From Candidatus Saccharimonadota bacterium (lineage in GTDB: Bacteria > Patescibacteriota > Saccharimonadia > Saccharimonadales > EFPC-124): a DNA stretch of 25,331 nt. The stretch covers positions 1 to 25,331 of the forward strand of contig JAEHDC010000005.1 in NCBI GenBank assembly GCA_016880595.1, read 5' to 3'. The first letter of the stretch is position 1, and every line of letters starts with the position of its first letter. The position numbers and the translations under genes were made by a program. Positions 15,080-22,919 of this stretch are shown here, in pieces. The notes beneath the pieces were generated by a model. It was not told the DNA's origin, ran no database searches, and was given only the letters and a program-made list of their open reading frames with translations.

Positions 15080-15792
15080 TATTGTGTCTCACTACTATTA
15101 AAGATTTGCTCGGTTCCAGTTGATTCCGTAACAGATTGTGTAGTTGTAATATTTGGCACACTCGCAACAACGTCCGTATTTTGCACATCAAATACATCTG
15201 GATTGTAAGCCGTTGTCACCACAAAAGATACAATCTCTTGCCCATTTGACTTAGCTAAATCTGCTGTTTGCAAAAAGACTTGATTGAAGATATTTTCTGT
15301 TACAGAATCGCCTTCTCCACCTTTTTTAAATGATGCTTCAGCATTCTTTAGTGTATCTACAAAAACATTTAACGTTTCATAGCTCTGAGTTGTGCCAGTC
15401 AATGTAATGGTCTGCCCCTCTGTCAAGAGTTGAAGATTAGTTAAATAGATATTGTTTGGTGAAGCCGGGTTAATTACAGACAAAAAGTCAAACAATCTAT
15501 CATACGACCCCTTGCCATTATGTAGCTCTGGCAAAACAGCCAGCTGTGCCTGTATAGTTAAGTATTTATTAATATCTGAAATGCTCTCTAGCTTAGATTC
15601 CTTATCGCTAATACTATCGGTTGCAAGATTAATTTGAACCTGTTGTAAAAAGTTTACATAAACAAATAAAATTGCGCTTAGACCCAATGAACAGATTGTA
15701 ACGATTATCGATGCACTAATTACCAAGCTCTTGGTTTTTTGTGCTCTTATAAAGTCTTTTTTTAACTCTGGCAAAAGATTAAGTTGAATCAT
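15079..15792 (-). CDS. pilN: Pilus assembly protein PilN-like
   Basis: The 237-residue product begins MIQLNLLPELKK, the classic PilN N-terminal 'NLLP' motif that docks onto PilM. One membrane helix (about 23-48), a coiled-coil stretch and a ferredoxin-like domain (about 110-190) with IYLTNLQLLTEGQTITLTGTTQSYETLNVFVDTLKNAE follow. The tail beyond about 190 is Thr/Ser/Val-rich and probably disordered. The ATG overlaps the pilM stop as ATGA, with GGAG eight bases upstream. It acts with PilM and PilO as the inner-membrane alignment subcomplex. Confidence 0.88.
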   Translation of the reverse strand: MIQLNLLPELKKDFIRAQKTKSLVISASIIVTICSLGLSAILFVYVNFLQQVQINLATDSISDKESKLESISDINKYLTIQAQLAVLPELHNGKGSYDRLFDFLSVINPASPNNIYLTNLQLLTEGQTITLTGTTQSYETLNVFVDTLKNAEASFKKGGEGDSVTENIFNQVFLQTADLAKSNGQEIVSFVVTTAYNPDVFDVQNTDVVASVPNITTTQSVTESTGTEQIFNSSETQ

Positions 15793-16829
15793 AGTGTACG
15801 CTCCGCAAGGCCGACTGCGACCGCAAACTGCGGCGCTACTTGCATTAATTTATCTCTAAGATCATTTCCATAGCGAACATTACCCCAAGCGTTTCCGGCA
15901 ACTGTTGGCATTCCGGCTTTAGTGGCGATATATTCTGCAAAAGCAGGGATAGACAAGGTGTAACCCGATAGAATTATTGAGCTTATTGGCACATTTGGAT
16001 AGCGTGACTGAAAGAACTTAACAGACTTTATAATCTCGCCAACAAATTGTTCTAACGTGGAATCCAAAGACTTTAGTATTTGACCCTCTAGTCTATCCGG
16101 ATAAAGACCGAACTTAAGAATAAACTGTGTAGCCTGATTTGCGTCGATTGTCAGATTTTGTTGCGCAATCTTTACCAATGTCTGCATACCAACTGGAATT
16201 GAACGGATTAAGCGCGGCGCGCCAGCTAGAACCAAAACAATATCTGTGGTAAAGTCGCCAAAATCTATAATTAAATGCGCGTCCTTACTATTAGACGGTA
16301 CTAGAGCTCGCACAAGAGCCAAACTGTCTGGCTCAAGAGCCACTACGTTCAGACCCAAGCCTTCTAATAAATCGAGGCGGCTCTCGCTGAACTTGTTTGC
16401 AACGCTAATCAAGAGTACCTCAACTTTACTAGGATCGCGCAAGGACTTACCTAGCACAGCCCAATCTATTTTGACGTCCTCAATTGGCATTGGGATAAAT
16501 TGCTCTGCCTGGTACTTAATTGTCGCCGCAAGCTCTTGTGGCGGCAAGTCAGGAAGATCTATAACTGTTGCAAAGGTCTTGTTTGAGGGCAAGCCGACCA
16601 CTACGTTTCTTGTGCTAACACCAACTTGCGTTACTAAGTTATTTATAACTTCACCTAGACGCCGTTGGTCATCAACAGAATCACTTGTTGATACTTTGAT
16701 TTCTACTGGTGCAGTACCAAAACGCGACAAATTCCAAATGTCACCGCTCTTGTGCAGTTCTACTATACGGATTGCCGTAGTCCCAATATCTAGAGCAAAG
16801 AAATCGCCCACCGAAGGAAATAGTTTCAT
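15789..16829 (-). CDS. pilM: Pilus assembly ATPase-fold protein PilM
   Basis: The 346-residue protein has an actin/FtsA-like fold and sits on the cytoplasmic face, binding the PilN tail. Visible are the phosphate-1 motif FFALDIGTTAIRIVEL (10-25), VVVGLPSNKTFATVIDLP, the phosphate-2 motif HLIIDFGDFTTDIVLV (about 185-200) and the C-terminal adenosine-type segment SSIILSGYTLSIPAFAEYIA. It opens the pilus operon. An extended -10 (TGCTATAAT) ends ten bases before the ATG and there is no Shine-Dalgarno, so the leader would be only a few bases long. Confidence 0.95.
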   Translation of the reverse strand: MKLFPSVGDFFALDIGTTAIRIVELHKSGDIWNLSRFGTAPVEIKVSTSDSVDDQRRLGEVINNLVTQVGVSTRNVVVGLPSNKTFATVIDLPDLPPQELAATIKYQAEQFIPMPIEDVKIDWAVLGKSLRDPSKVEVLLISVANKFSESRLDLLEGLGLNVVALEPDSLALVRALVPSNSKDAHLIIDFGDFTTDIVLVLAGAPRLIRSIPVGMQTLVKIAQQNLTIDANQATQFILKFGLYPDRLEGQILKSLDSTLEQFVGEIIKSVKFFQSRYPNVPISSIILSGYTLSIPAFAEYIATKAGMPTVAGNAWGNVRYGNDLRDKLMQVAPQFAVAVGLAERTL

Positions 16830-16839
16830 ACTAAGTTCA

Positions 16840-16848
16840 ATTATAGCA
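16840..16848 (-). promoter_or_regulatory. Extended -10 promoter of the pilM operon
   Basis: The minus strand reads TGCTATAAT, with the TG extension and no good -35. The start point would be about four bases before the pilM ATG. It sits in the 48-bp gap after the large secreted-protein gene, so the pilus operon is not dependent on the upstream unit. Confidence 0.6.
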
Positions 16849-16877
16849 TAAGCTTTTTTGTATGAAAGACTTTTTAA

Positions 16878-19037
16878 TTAAAATCTTGGTGGCAATTCTC
16901 TAACTTCACTTGTCGTGATGGTCGTTGAAGTTGATTGATTGAGGGCATTGTCTATATAGACTTCGGGACTCAAACTGAAGATCTCGGCAGCCTGTTTTTG
17001 ACTATCAGCCGTCGTACCATCTGCACCAGCCGTTCTAAACAGATCAACCGCATTAGCAATTACCGAGCCGTTAATTGTAAGCTGTTTATTACATATGTCT
17101 ATAGTTGCTGGCTCAGTCTTTGGATAACAGGTATAGAATGTGCCTTGAGTTATAAAAATCCCATCCATCTGTTCAACATCGGCATTAACATAAATGTTGC
17201 CTGTTGCAATAATTACCAAGCTTGGCATATTGTTAGCAGCATTAAACGAAGCCGGATAGGTAACATTTCCGCTGACCGTAACGTTGCCTTTGACGTAATA
17301 GACTTTTTGGATACCGGCGCCAATAGATCCGTGTAAGGTAATATCACCATTTATTCGCCAAGACCCGCTACTGCCAGACGCAACATCCACAGAGCCAGAA
17401 CTGGCCGCTGTAGATGATTCATAGGTGTCCGTATAATCTGTAATGCAATGCTGAGATGCGCCATAATAACCCAACTTATTCGTATATAGGTTTGAGAACG
17501 TTAAGCCGTCACCTATACCTGTTGATGAAGTTAATGACGCGCTACCGCTGCCAAAGTTCGTAACTTTTCCAAGCGCAAAAGCAGCAAAAGATGTCCCAGA
17601 TCCAGGTGTTGTTCCGTCAGAACTCAGTGCGTGACTACGTGCGACTGTAGTAATATTTGCACTATTATTACATGCCGGGGTTATGGCAGCAAAACCACCA
17701 CCAGCCCAAACATCACCAATAAAATGAACGTATGGCGACTTAGCAATCGTCACACAGGCACTGGCCGTTTGATCTGAAGCGCTATCATAATAGCCAGAAG
17801 CAGTCGGATTTGTAATTGTAATCACGTCGCAAACTTTTGAGCCGATTTCAACATTGTCAGGCGCTAAGTAAGTATTCGCTTTTAATACTACTGAGGCGCC
17901 TGCTCCAATAACTATATCGGAACTTCCGCCAGTAGTTACGCAATCCTGACTACCAAGATCAGTAGCATCTCCGTCTGGCGAATAAAGCGTACGTTTAACG
18001 CTACAATTAACAGTAATTGGGCTGGCGTTGGTAGTTGCAGAAATTGTTGGGGTAAACGTAGCAGTATCGCCTGCCGCCATTGATGTTGGTGAAACGCTCA
18101 TAGCCGCCTTTAATTTTGCCGGGATAACCACTGTCACACAAGCTTCATCGCTCGCCCGCTCGCCCGCCCCCCAGGCATCAGACGGATTCCACACAATATG
18201 TCTACAATATTTTGTACCGGCAGCAGCATTTGAAGGAACTGTGAAAGTTTCCGAGACTTGAAAAGTTTGATATGCATCAATACTAGTCGTACCCGTTATC
18301 GACGTCATCCCAGTAGCTGCGCTACTTGCACCATCTGTTGTGTAATAAGTAGTTGACGGAACAGCCGTAAAACTAAAATCATTAATGTTGTGCGAAAAAG
18401 TCACACTCTCGCCTGGCGAAGCGGTGCTCTGAACCGTAGTCCAACCTTGAGTATTCCAAGAGACCTCAACACCAGGCATGTAACCATAGGTCAACGGATT
18501 ACCACAATCGCGCTTAATTACGTAGGCCGTTTCACCAGAGCTATTCATAAAAATAATAGAAGTACGTGTGCCATTTTCATAATAGAAAGCGTCGTCATCT
18601 GGATTTGTTCCAGTTTTACCACCCTGCCAATAACTATTACCACTATGGGTGAAATTTCCGCTCCACGTAATATAACCCTTGTCTTCTGCAGCTTGTATGC
18701 GCGACTCCCAATCGTAAATTTGCGCACTAGTCGGCGGCTTGTCCCTGTTCCAGGGGCTACCTAACATTGTTTGAATGATAAACGCTGCGCCAGTTTTATC
18801 TTGAGCAGTACCACCAGTAAGCTGACCTTTAATAAAAGCTATAAACTCATCAGCAGAATCAACATAATCTGGAATACCGCTAGATATAACGCTATCCCCA
18901 TAGCCATCTTTGATGTTATAAAAATAACCATAATATTTTTCTCTATCAGGCACACCCGGCCATGCAGCCGTTGCCGTTCCATAACCAATTAAGAATGCTG
19001 CGGCACATCCTACTGCCAAAAGCGCTCGTTTCATCAT
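16878..19037 (-). CDS. Large secreted Ig-like / beta-rich surface protein, candidate pilus-associated adhesin
   Basis: The 719-residue protein has a Sec signal peptide (about 1-25, cleavage near ATA-AWP). An N-terminal domain (about 30-185) with GAAFIIQTMLGSPWNR follows, then two homologous Ig-like modules (about 190-306 and 310-436). Each module ends in G-[TS]-K-x-C, then NP, ASD and ACVT, giving a paired-Cys pattern. A conserved YVHFIGDVWAGGGF opener (436-449) leads into a Gly/Ser-rich region. A C-terminal repetitive beta region (about 560-665, GDITLHGSIG...YYVKGNVTVSGNVTY) looks like a beta helix, and the tail ends VRELPPRF. There is no sorting motif or TM at the C-terminus. It is translationally coupled to the TPR gene and lies next to the pilus operon. 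Adhesin is inference; I recall similar architecture only as uncharacterised CPR proteins. Confidence 0.8.
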   Translation of the reverse strand: MMKRALLAVGCAAAFLIGYGTATAAWPGVPDREKYYGYFYNIKDGYGDSVISSGIPDYVDSADEFIAFIKGQLTGGTAQDKTGAAFIIQTMLGSPWNRDKPPTSAQIYDWESRIQAAEDKGYITWSGNFTHSGNSYWQGGKTGTNPDDDAFYYENGTRTSIIFMNSSGETAYVIKRDCGNPLTYGYMPGVEVSWNTQGWTTVQSTASPGESVTFSHNINDFSFTAVPSTTYYTTDGASSAATGMTSITGTTSIDAYQTFQVSETFTVPSNAAAGTKYCRHIVWNPSDAWGAGERASDEACVTVVIPAKLKAAMSVSPTSMAAGDTATFTPTISATTNASPITVNCSVKRTLYSPDGDATDLGSQDCVTTGGSSDIVIGAGASVVLKANTYLAPDNVEIGSKVCDVITITNPTASGYYDSASDQTASACVTIAKSPYVHFIGDVWAGGGFAAITPACNNSANITTVARSHALSSDGTTPGSGTSFAAFALGKVTNFGSGSASLTSSTGIGDGLTFSNLYTNKLGYYGASQHCITDYTDTYESSTAASSGSVDVASGSSGSWRINGDITLHGSIGAGIQKVYYVKGNVTVSGNVTYPASFNAANNMPSLVIIATGNIYVNADVEQMDGIFITQGTFYTCYPKTEPATIDICNKQLTINGSVIANAVDLFRTAGADGTTADSQKQAAEIFSLSPEVYIDNALNQSTSTTITTSEVRELPPRF

Positions 19038-19588
19038 AGCTGGCCACCTAACGCTTTAACTTTATTCTCATAAAAAGCTTTGTCGCTTTCGTAGCCTGGC
19101 GAGGTTGTATCTAGCGCAGCAATAGCTAACTTATAGTATTTAATAGCATTGGTGCTATCTCCAAGCGCCTCATAAGTCTCGCCTATAAGGTGCGTTGTTG
19201 TAAAATCAGAGATAATTGCGTCAGCTGCCAAGTAAGATTGTAGAGCATCTTGGTAGTCACCGTTGTTTTCGTAAATTACGCCTTGTTGGACGTAAAGCTG
19301 CTGCCTTTCCTTAGTGTCGGTACTAGTAGTTTGCGCCAAAGCGTCGGATATCTTTTGCTGCGCTTCATCGGCTTTGCCAGATAACGCTAAATTCTGCGCG
19401 TCCGAAGCCGCCTCTGGCAAAGTTTCTTCGTCTGCTGCTGAGTATCCGCCCAAACCACCTTGATCCGTAACATTATCCTTATTTTTCCACCACCACGCAA
19501 AAACGCCCGCTCCAACCATGGCGAGCAATAAAACAATTACCCCTATTATTTTGAGCACAGTTTTTTTGGTTATCTTATGTTTAGCCAT
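19034..19588 (-). CDS. Membrane-anchored TPR protein
   Basis: The 184-residue product has a basic N-terminus, one membrane helix (about 13-34, ending WWWKNKD) and an extracytoplasmic region of about 150 residues. That region holds two or three TPR-like helical repeats: QQLYVQQGVIYENNGDYQDALQSYLAAD, then TTHLIGETYEALGDSTNAIKYYKLAIAAL. TPR domains bind protein partners. Its stop overlaps the ATGATG start of the large secreted-protein gene, whose Shine-Dalgarno (AGGTGG) lies within this gene's end. A role in delivering or anchoring that protein is a plausible inference. Confidence 0.85.
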   Translation of the reverse strand: MAKHKITKKTVLKIIGVIVLLLAMVGAGVFAWWWKNKDNVTDQGGLGGYSAADEETLPEAASDAQNLALSGKADEAQQKISDALAQTTSTDTKERQQLYVQQGVIYENNGDYQDALQSYLAADAIISDFTTTHLIGETYEALGDSTNAIKYYKLAIAALDTTSPGYESDKAFYENKVKALGGQL

Positions 19589-19622
19589 ACAAAACTACAA
19601 AAATCCACTTATACTTATGCTT

Positions 19623-19631
19623 ACTATAGCA
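19623..19631 (-). promoter_or_regulatory. Extended -10 promoter of the TPR/secreted-protein unit
   Basis: The minus strand reads TGCTATAGT, five of six to TATAAT plus the TG extension. The predicted leader is about 28 bases. It lies in the 104-bp divergent gap shared with ychF. Confidence 0.5.
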
Positions 19632-19680
19632 TATGCAGTTTTGCGGCGCTATACATGACGGCAAAATTCTTCATATCTGC

Positions 19681-19686
19681 TAAAAT
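19681..19686 (+). promoter_or_regulatory. -10 box for a leaderless ychF mRNA
   Basis: TAAAAT ends six bases before the ychF ATG at 19693, the same spacing as at uppP, tlyA and the PH gene. No Shine-Dalgarno is visible. Confidence 0.45.
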
Positions 19687-19692
19687 AAGAAC

Positions 19693-20769
19693 ATGAGTTT
19701 ATCTATAGGAATAGTCGGCTTGCCCAACGTTGGCAAGTCTACGCTTTTTAACGTTTTAACAGATGCAAATATTTTGGCCGCCAATTATCCGTTTGCAACA
19801 ATTGAGCCAAATACCGGAATCGTACCTGTACCCGACCAACGCCTAGACGTACTCCAAAAAATGTACGTTGCCGCAAAAGTCGTGCCCGCAACTGTCACTT
19901 TTGTGGATATTGCTGGCCTAGTTGCTGGCGCCAACAAAGGCGAAGGTTTAGGCAACAAATTCCTGGCAAACATCCGCGAGTGCGACGCAATTTGTCACAT
20001 CGTACGTGCTTTTAAAGACGATGATGTGCTGCACGTTGCCAATAAAATTGAACCGGCCGAAGACATAGAGGTTATTAACACTGAACTGATTTTGGCCGAC
20101 GTCGCTACCATCGATTCTCGCCTCGCCCGCTTGCAAAAAGATGCCAAGGCCAATCCAAAAATGCACGACGTAGTAAATTATGTTGAACGCCTCAAACAAC
20201 ACCTATTGCAAGGCACGCCGCTACATAAATTGCCAAGCCTGGACTACGACGCCATCCGCGACCTCCACCTCTTGACCGCCAAGCCAGTAGTCTACGTTTT
20301 TAACGTTGACGAAACCACGCTAACAGATGAAAATCGCAAAGCAGAGCTAATTGCCTTGGTTGATCCAGCCAAAGCCGTATTTATCTGTGCCAAACTAGAA
20401 GAAGAATTAAGAGAACTGCCAAATGATGACGCCAAAGAGATGCTGGCCGAATATGGCCAAACCGAACCAGGCCTGCATCAACTTATTAAAGCCGCCTACA
20501 CCACGCTTGGCCTACAAAGTTATCTGACTGCCGGGCCAAAAGAAGTTCGCGCTTGGACCATCAAAAAAGACAGCACCGCACCGCAAGCCGCTGGAGTTAT
20601 CCACACAGATTTTGAGCGCGGATTCATTGCCGCCCAAATTGTAAATTACGATGACCTAATTAAAGCCGGCAGTGAAGCCGCTGCCAAAGCCGCCGGCAAA
20701 ATCCGCACCGAAGGCAAAACCTACGTCATGCAGCCAAACGACGTTGTGGAATTTAGGTTCAACGTCTAA
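19693..20769 (+). CDS. ychF: Redox-regulated ATPase/GTPase YchF (OLA1 family)
   Basis: The 358-residue protein is of standard length. It shows G1 GLPNVGKST (9-17), the YchF signature AANYPFATIEPN (29-40), and G3 DIAGLVAGANKGEGLGNKFLANIRECDAI. The altered G4 reads NVDE instead of NKxD, which is what gives the family its ATP preference. A coiled-coil insert and a C-terminal TGS domain (about 275-358; TDFERGFIAAQIV...GKTYVMQPNDVVEF) complete it. It associates with ribosomes and is linked to translation and stress control. The DUF2797-like gene follows after one base. Confidence 0.97.
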   Translation: MSLSIGIVGLPNVGKSTLFNVLTDANILAANYPFATIEPNTGIVPVPDQRLDVLQKMYVAAKVVPATVTFVDIAGLVAGANKGEGLGNKFLANIRECDAICHIVRAFKDDDVLHVANKIEPAEDIEVINTELILADVATIDSRLARLQKDAKANPKMHDVVNYVERLKQHLLQGTPLHKLPSLDYDAIRDLHLLTAKPVVYVFNVDETTLTDENRKAELIALVDPAKAVFICAKLEEELRELPNDDAKEMLAEYGQTEPGLHQLIKAAYTTLGLQSYLTAGPKEVRAWTIKKDSTAPQAAGVIHTDFERGFIAAQIVNYDDLIKAGSEAAAKAAGKIRTEGKTYVMQPNDVVEFRFNV

Positions 20770-20770
20770 A

Positions 20771-21643
20771 ATGAGCGATGACTTTTTGTTCATCATCCAC
20801 GGCTACGACGCCGATCTAGCGCCATGCCTAACAGTTCATAAGAGTAATTCTAACAATTTTGAGCACATTGCGCTGCGCAACAAAGCCCTGACCCTAGTTC
20901 TTGACAAATCCAAAAGATATTGTACCGGCTGGCATGATTTAGCCACGGCCAAAAGCTCTCCTTGCCCAGATTCAACAGAGTTGCCAGAAAAGTTCAGCCA
21001 ATGCCGTCACTGTCAGAATAAAACCGGCTTCAATCCAGCGTTTTACAACGCCAGTAGCGTATCGCCGCAGCAACAAGCGCGCAACGCTCAGCCGCATTTT
21101 TTGTACTTGGCACACTTTGCACCAGGCGTGGTTAAAGTGGGGATAAGTTGGGCAAACCGTGGTTTGCGACGGCTGCTAGATCAAGGCGCGCGCAGTTGCT
21201 TAGTCATCAAAACCTACCCAACCGCCACTGTTGCGCGGCAGTACGAGGCTAAAATTTCCAGCCTGCCAGGCATCGCCGAAACCTTGCAAGCTAAAACCAA
21301 GCAAGCATTTTTTGCTCAAACATATGACGAAAAAGTTGGTGCCAAAGAGTTAATTGCGGCGCGCCAAAGATTAATTAACGAATGCGGAATTACTCCAGAA
21401 ACCAACGAGCCACAGTTTTTGGACTCGCACTATTTAGCCGATGCTTGCCTAAATAAACCAATTATGCTCGACGCGCCAAAAATCTCCGGCCGTTGCCTTG
21501 GGATGATCGGCAGCACAATTATTTGCATACAAAACGAGCAACAGTTTGGGCTTTGCGTCAGCGGGCTAGCTGGCTACAGACTAAAAATCAGCGATGTTGA
21601 GGAGCTAAACGAGCACACACCACAACAGGCCAGTTTATTTTAA
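20771..21643 (+). CDS. DUF2797-like protein with cysteine cluster and GIY-YIG-like segment
   Basis: The 290-residue product has a possible metal-binding cluster Cys51, Cys65, Cys78 and Cys81 (the last two as CRHC). A segment reading PHFLYLAHFAPGVVKVGIS...RGLRRLLDQGA (about 108-140) follows. The latter resembles the 'YLA-x-F-x-x-x-V-KVG-x-(T/S)...R...QGA' core of DUF2797 proteins and, more distantly, GIY-YIG-like folds. Function is unknown; zinc binding is inferred from spacing. The ATG at 20771 is used because it directly follows the ychF stop (one base), implying translational coupling, while the longer in-frame start lies inside ychF. The stop overlaps the tlyA stop by nine bases, tail to tail. 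Confidence 0.72.
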   Translation: MSDDFLFIIHGYDADLAPCLTVHKSNSNNFEHIALRNKALTLVLDKSKRYCTGWHDLATAKSSPCPDSTELPEKFSQCRHCQNKTGFNPAFYNASSVSPQQQARNAQPHFLYLAHFAPGVVKVGISWANRGLRRLLDQGARSCLVIKTYPTATVARQYEAKISSLPGIAETLQAKTKQAFFAQTYDEKVGAKELIAARQRLINECGITPETNEPQFLDSHYLADACLNKPIMLDAPKISGRCLGMIGSTIICIQNEQQFGLCVSGLAGYRLKISDVEELNEHTPQQASLF

Positions 21644-22357
21644 GCAGCTCAAAAGGTAAAACCGCTCCCGGTTCCCTTTTGCGCCAGCCACATCACTGTC
21701 AGACTTGGCGCGAATGCCAAAAATATCTTTTGCCCACATCTCAAAATCGCGCAAAATTTGGCGGCGCATGGCGTCGTTTTTAATAACGCCTTTGTGTTTT
21801 TTGCTGCTGCCAGCTTCAAATTGCGGCTTAACCATGGCAACAATTTGGCTTGAGCTATTGCAAAGCGAGGCAACGTGTGGCAAAATGTCACGCAGGCTAA
21901 TAAAACTAACGTCAATCACAACAATGTTTGGAGCCTCAGACAAGACTTGCATCGCTCGAATGTCAGTTTGTTCATGTAACTCAATCTTAGGATTACCATG
22001 CAAACTGGGATGAAGCTGGTTTGTGCCAACGTCTACGGCAATAACTTTTTTGGCGCCATGCTTAAGCGAATAGTCTGTAAAACCGCCTGTGCTACTGCCA
22101 ACATCCAATACGGTTTTATCTTTAAAATTAAGATCCAGCGCCTTTGCCACAGAGGCGAGTTTTAGGCCGGCCCTAGATACATACTGCTCTGGAGCCGTAA
22201 GATTGATCTTGGCGTTTTGCGTCACAAAAAAACCAGGCTTTGTAATTTCGCGCCCATTCACTTTAACCTTGCCGAGCTTTACCCAACTCTCGGCTTGCGA
22301 ACGGCTATTCACCAAACCGCGTGACACCAATGCTTGATCTAAACGCTGTTTATCCAT
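21635..22357 (-). CDS. tlyA: TlyA family rRNA methyltransferase / hemolysin-like protein
   Basis: The 240-residue protein has an N-terminal S4 RNA-binding domain (1-60; RLDQALVSRGLVNSRSQAESWVKLGKVKVNG) and an FtsJ-type Rossmann methyltransferase domain. Motifs are YVSRAGLKL (59-67), the SAM site VLDVGSSTGGFTD (83-95), DVSFISL and VKPQFE. Characterised TlyA proteins 2'-O-methylate cytidines in 16S and/or 23S rRNA using SAM; which sites apply here cannot be told. The ATG at 22357 is preferred over an upstream GTG (22372) because TATAAT lies exactly six bases before it and the GTG overlaps that box. Confidence 0.93.
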   Translation of the reverse strand: MDKQRLDQALVSRGLVNSRSQAESWVKLGKVKVNGREITKPGFFVTQNAKINLTAPEQYVSRAGLKLASVAKALDLNFKDKTVLDVGSSTGGFTDYSLKHGAKKVIAVDVGTNQLHPSLHGNPKIELHEQTDIRAMQVLSEAPNIVVIDVSFISLRDILPHVASLCNSSSQIVAMVKPQFEAGSSKKHKGVIKNDAMRRQILRDFEMWAKDIFGIRAKSDSDVAGAKGNRERFYLLSCLK

Positions 22358-22358
22358 A

Positions 22359-22387
22359 TTGACATTATACACTAAAAATGATATTAT
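22359..22387 (+). promoter_or_regulatory. Consensus promoter of the 144-aa gene
   Basis: TTGACA (22359-22364, perfect) is followed by 17 bases and TATTAT (22382-22387). The predicted start near 22394 gives a leader of about 35 bases with GGAG before the ATG at 22429. It overlaps the tlyA promoter on the other strand. Confidence 0.75.
22364..22369 (-). promoter_or_regulatory. -10 box for a leaderless tlyA mRNA
   Basis: TATAAT on the minus strand ends six bases before the tlyA ATG. It lies directly over the -35/spacer of the divergent promoter, so the two would compete for polymerase. Confidence 0.6.
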
Positions 22388-22428
22388 AGTAAAGCTTTAC
22401 TCACACGAGACAAGGAGTCTGAGGAGCC

Positions 22429-22863
22429 ATGAACAGTCCACTTTTTGCCGCTGAAGCAGAATTTAGCGAGATGACTGGCGCTGCATATATTTCTCTAGGA
22501 GCCACACCCTTTAACAATGGCGTAAGCGCGCAACAAATGTACGTAACCAAAGAAGACGACCCATCACGCGGCCAAGTTGACGCTAGGCTTCACAGAATAA
22601 TCAGGCAGCTTATAGACGACGATTGCGTAGTGCGGATTGAGCTCACCGACCAGGAGAGCGATAGATACCCCACACTCGCAATCGAACTACGTACAGATAA
22701 AGGATTCGGCGATCTGATGAGAATTCTTGATCCAGGGTCCACGCTTGGTAACTTCTATGATGAAATTTCTAAGCGCATGTCGCAAAGCGTCGCTTACAAC
22801 GACGCCCAGCGTCAGACAAATTGGCTGATCGTGGAGGCTATAAACAGCCTCTTGGAAGAGTAA
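22429..22863 (+). CDS. Hypothetical soluble acidic protein, 144 aa
   Basis: I do not recognise a family. The product has no signal peptide, membrane segment or cysteine cluster. It looks like a small alpha/beta cytoplasmic protein with VDARLHRIIRQLIDDDCVVRIELTDQESDRYPTLAIEL in the middle and a C-terminal helix (NWLIVEAINSLLEE). It has a perfect-consensus -35 promoter, a Shine-Dalgarno (GAGGAG) and a hairpin just after its stop, so expression is likely. By eye its GC content is higher than that of the pilus genes. It is a single-gene unit between tlyA and the rpsF operon. Confidence 0.8.
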   Translation: MNSPLFAAEAEFSEMTGAAYISLGATPFNNGVSAQQMYVTKEDDPSRGQVDARLHRIIRQLIDDDCVVRIELTDQESDRYPTLAIELRTDKGFGDLMRILDPGSTLGNFYDEISKRMSQSVAYNDAQRQTNWLIVEAINSLLEE

Positions 22864-22868
22864 GTAAC

Positions 22869-22906
22869 TGGCCGCGCTCCCATCTTCTTGACGGTGAGCG
22901 CGGCCA
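22869..22906. terminator. GC-rich hairpin between convergent genes
   Basis: TGGCCGCGCTC and GAGCGCGGCCA form an 11-bp perfect stem with a 16-base loop. It lies 5 bases after the stop of the 144-aa gene and 13 bases beyond the efp stop, so it can serve both convergent transcripts. Neither strand has a real T-tract, so it may work by blocking 3' decay as much as by termination. Confidence 0.6.
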
Positions 22907-22919
22907 AATTTGCTTAAAG

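Noticed and set aside
20672..20770. N-terminal extension of the DUF2797-like gene into ychF
   Set aside because: It would overlap the conserved TGS domain of ychF in another frame. The ATG at 20771, one base after the ychF stop, is the natural coupled start.
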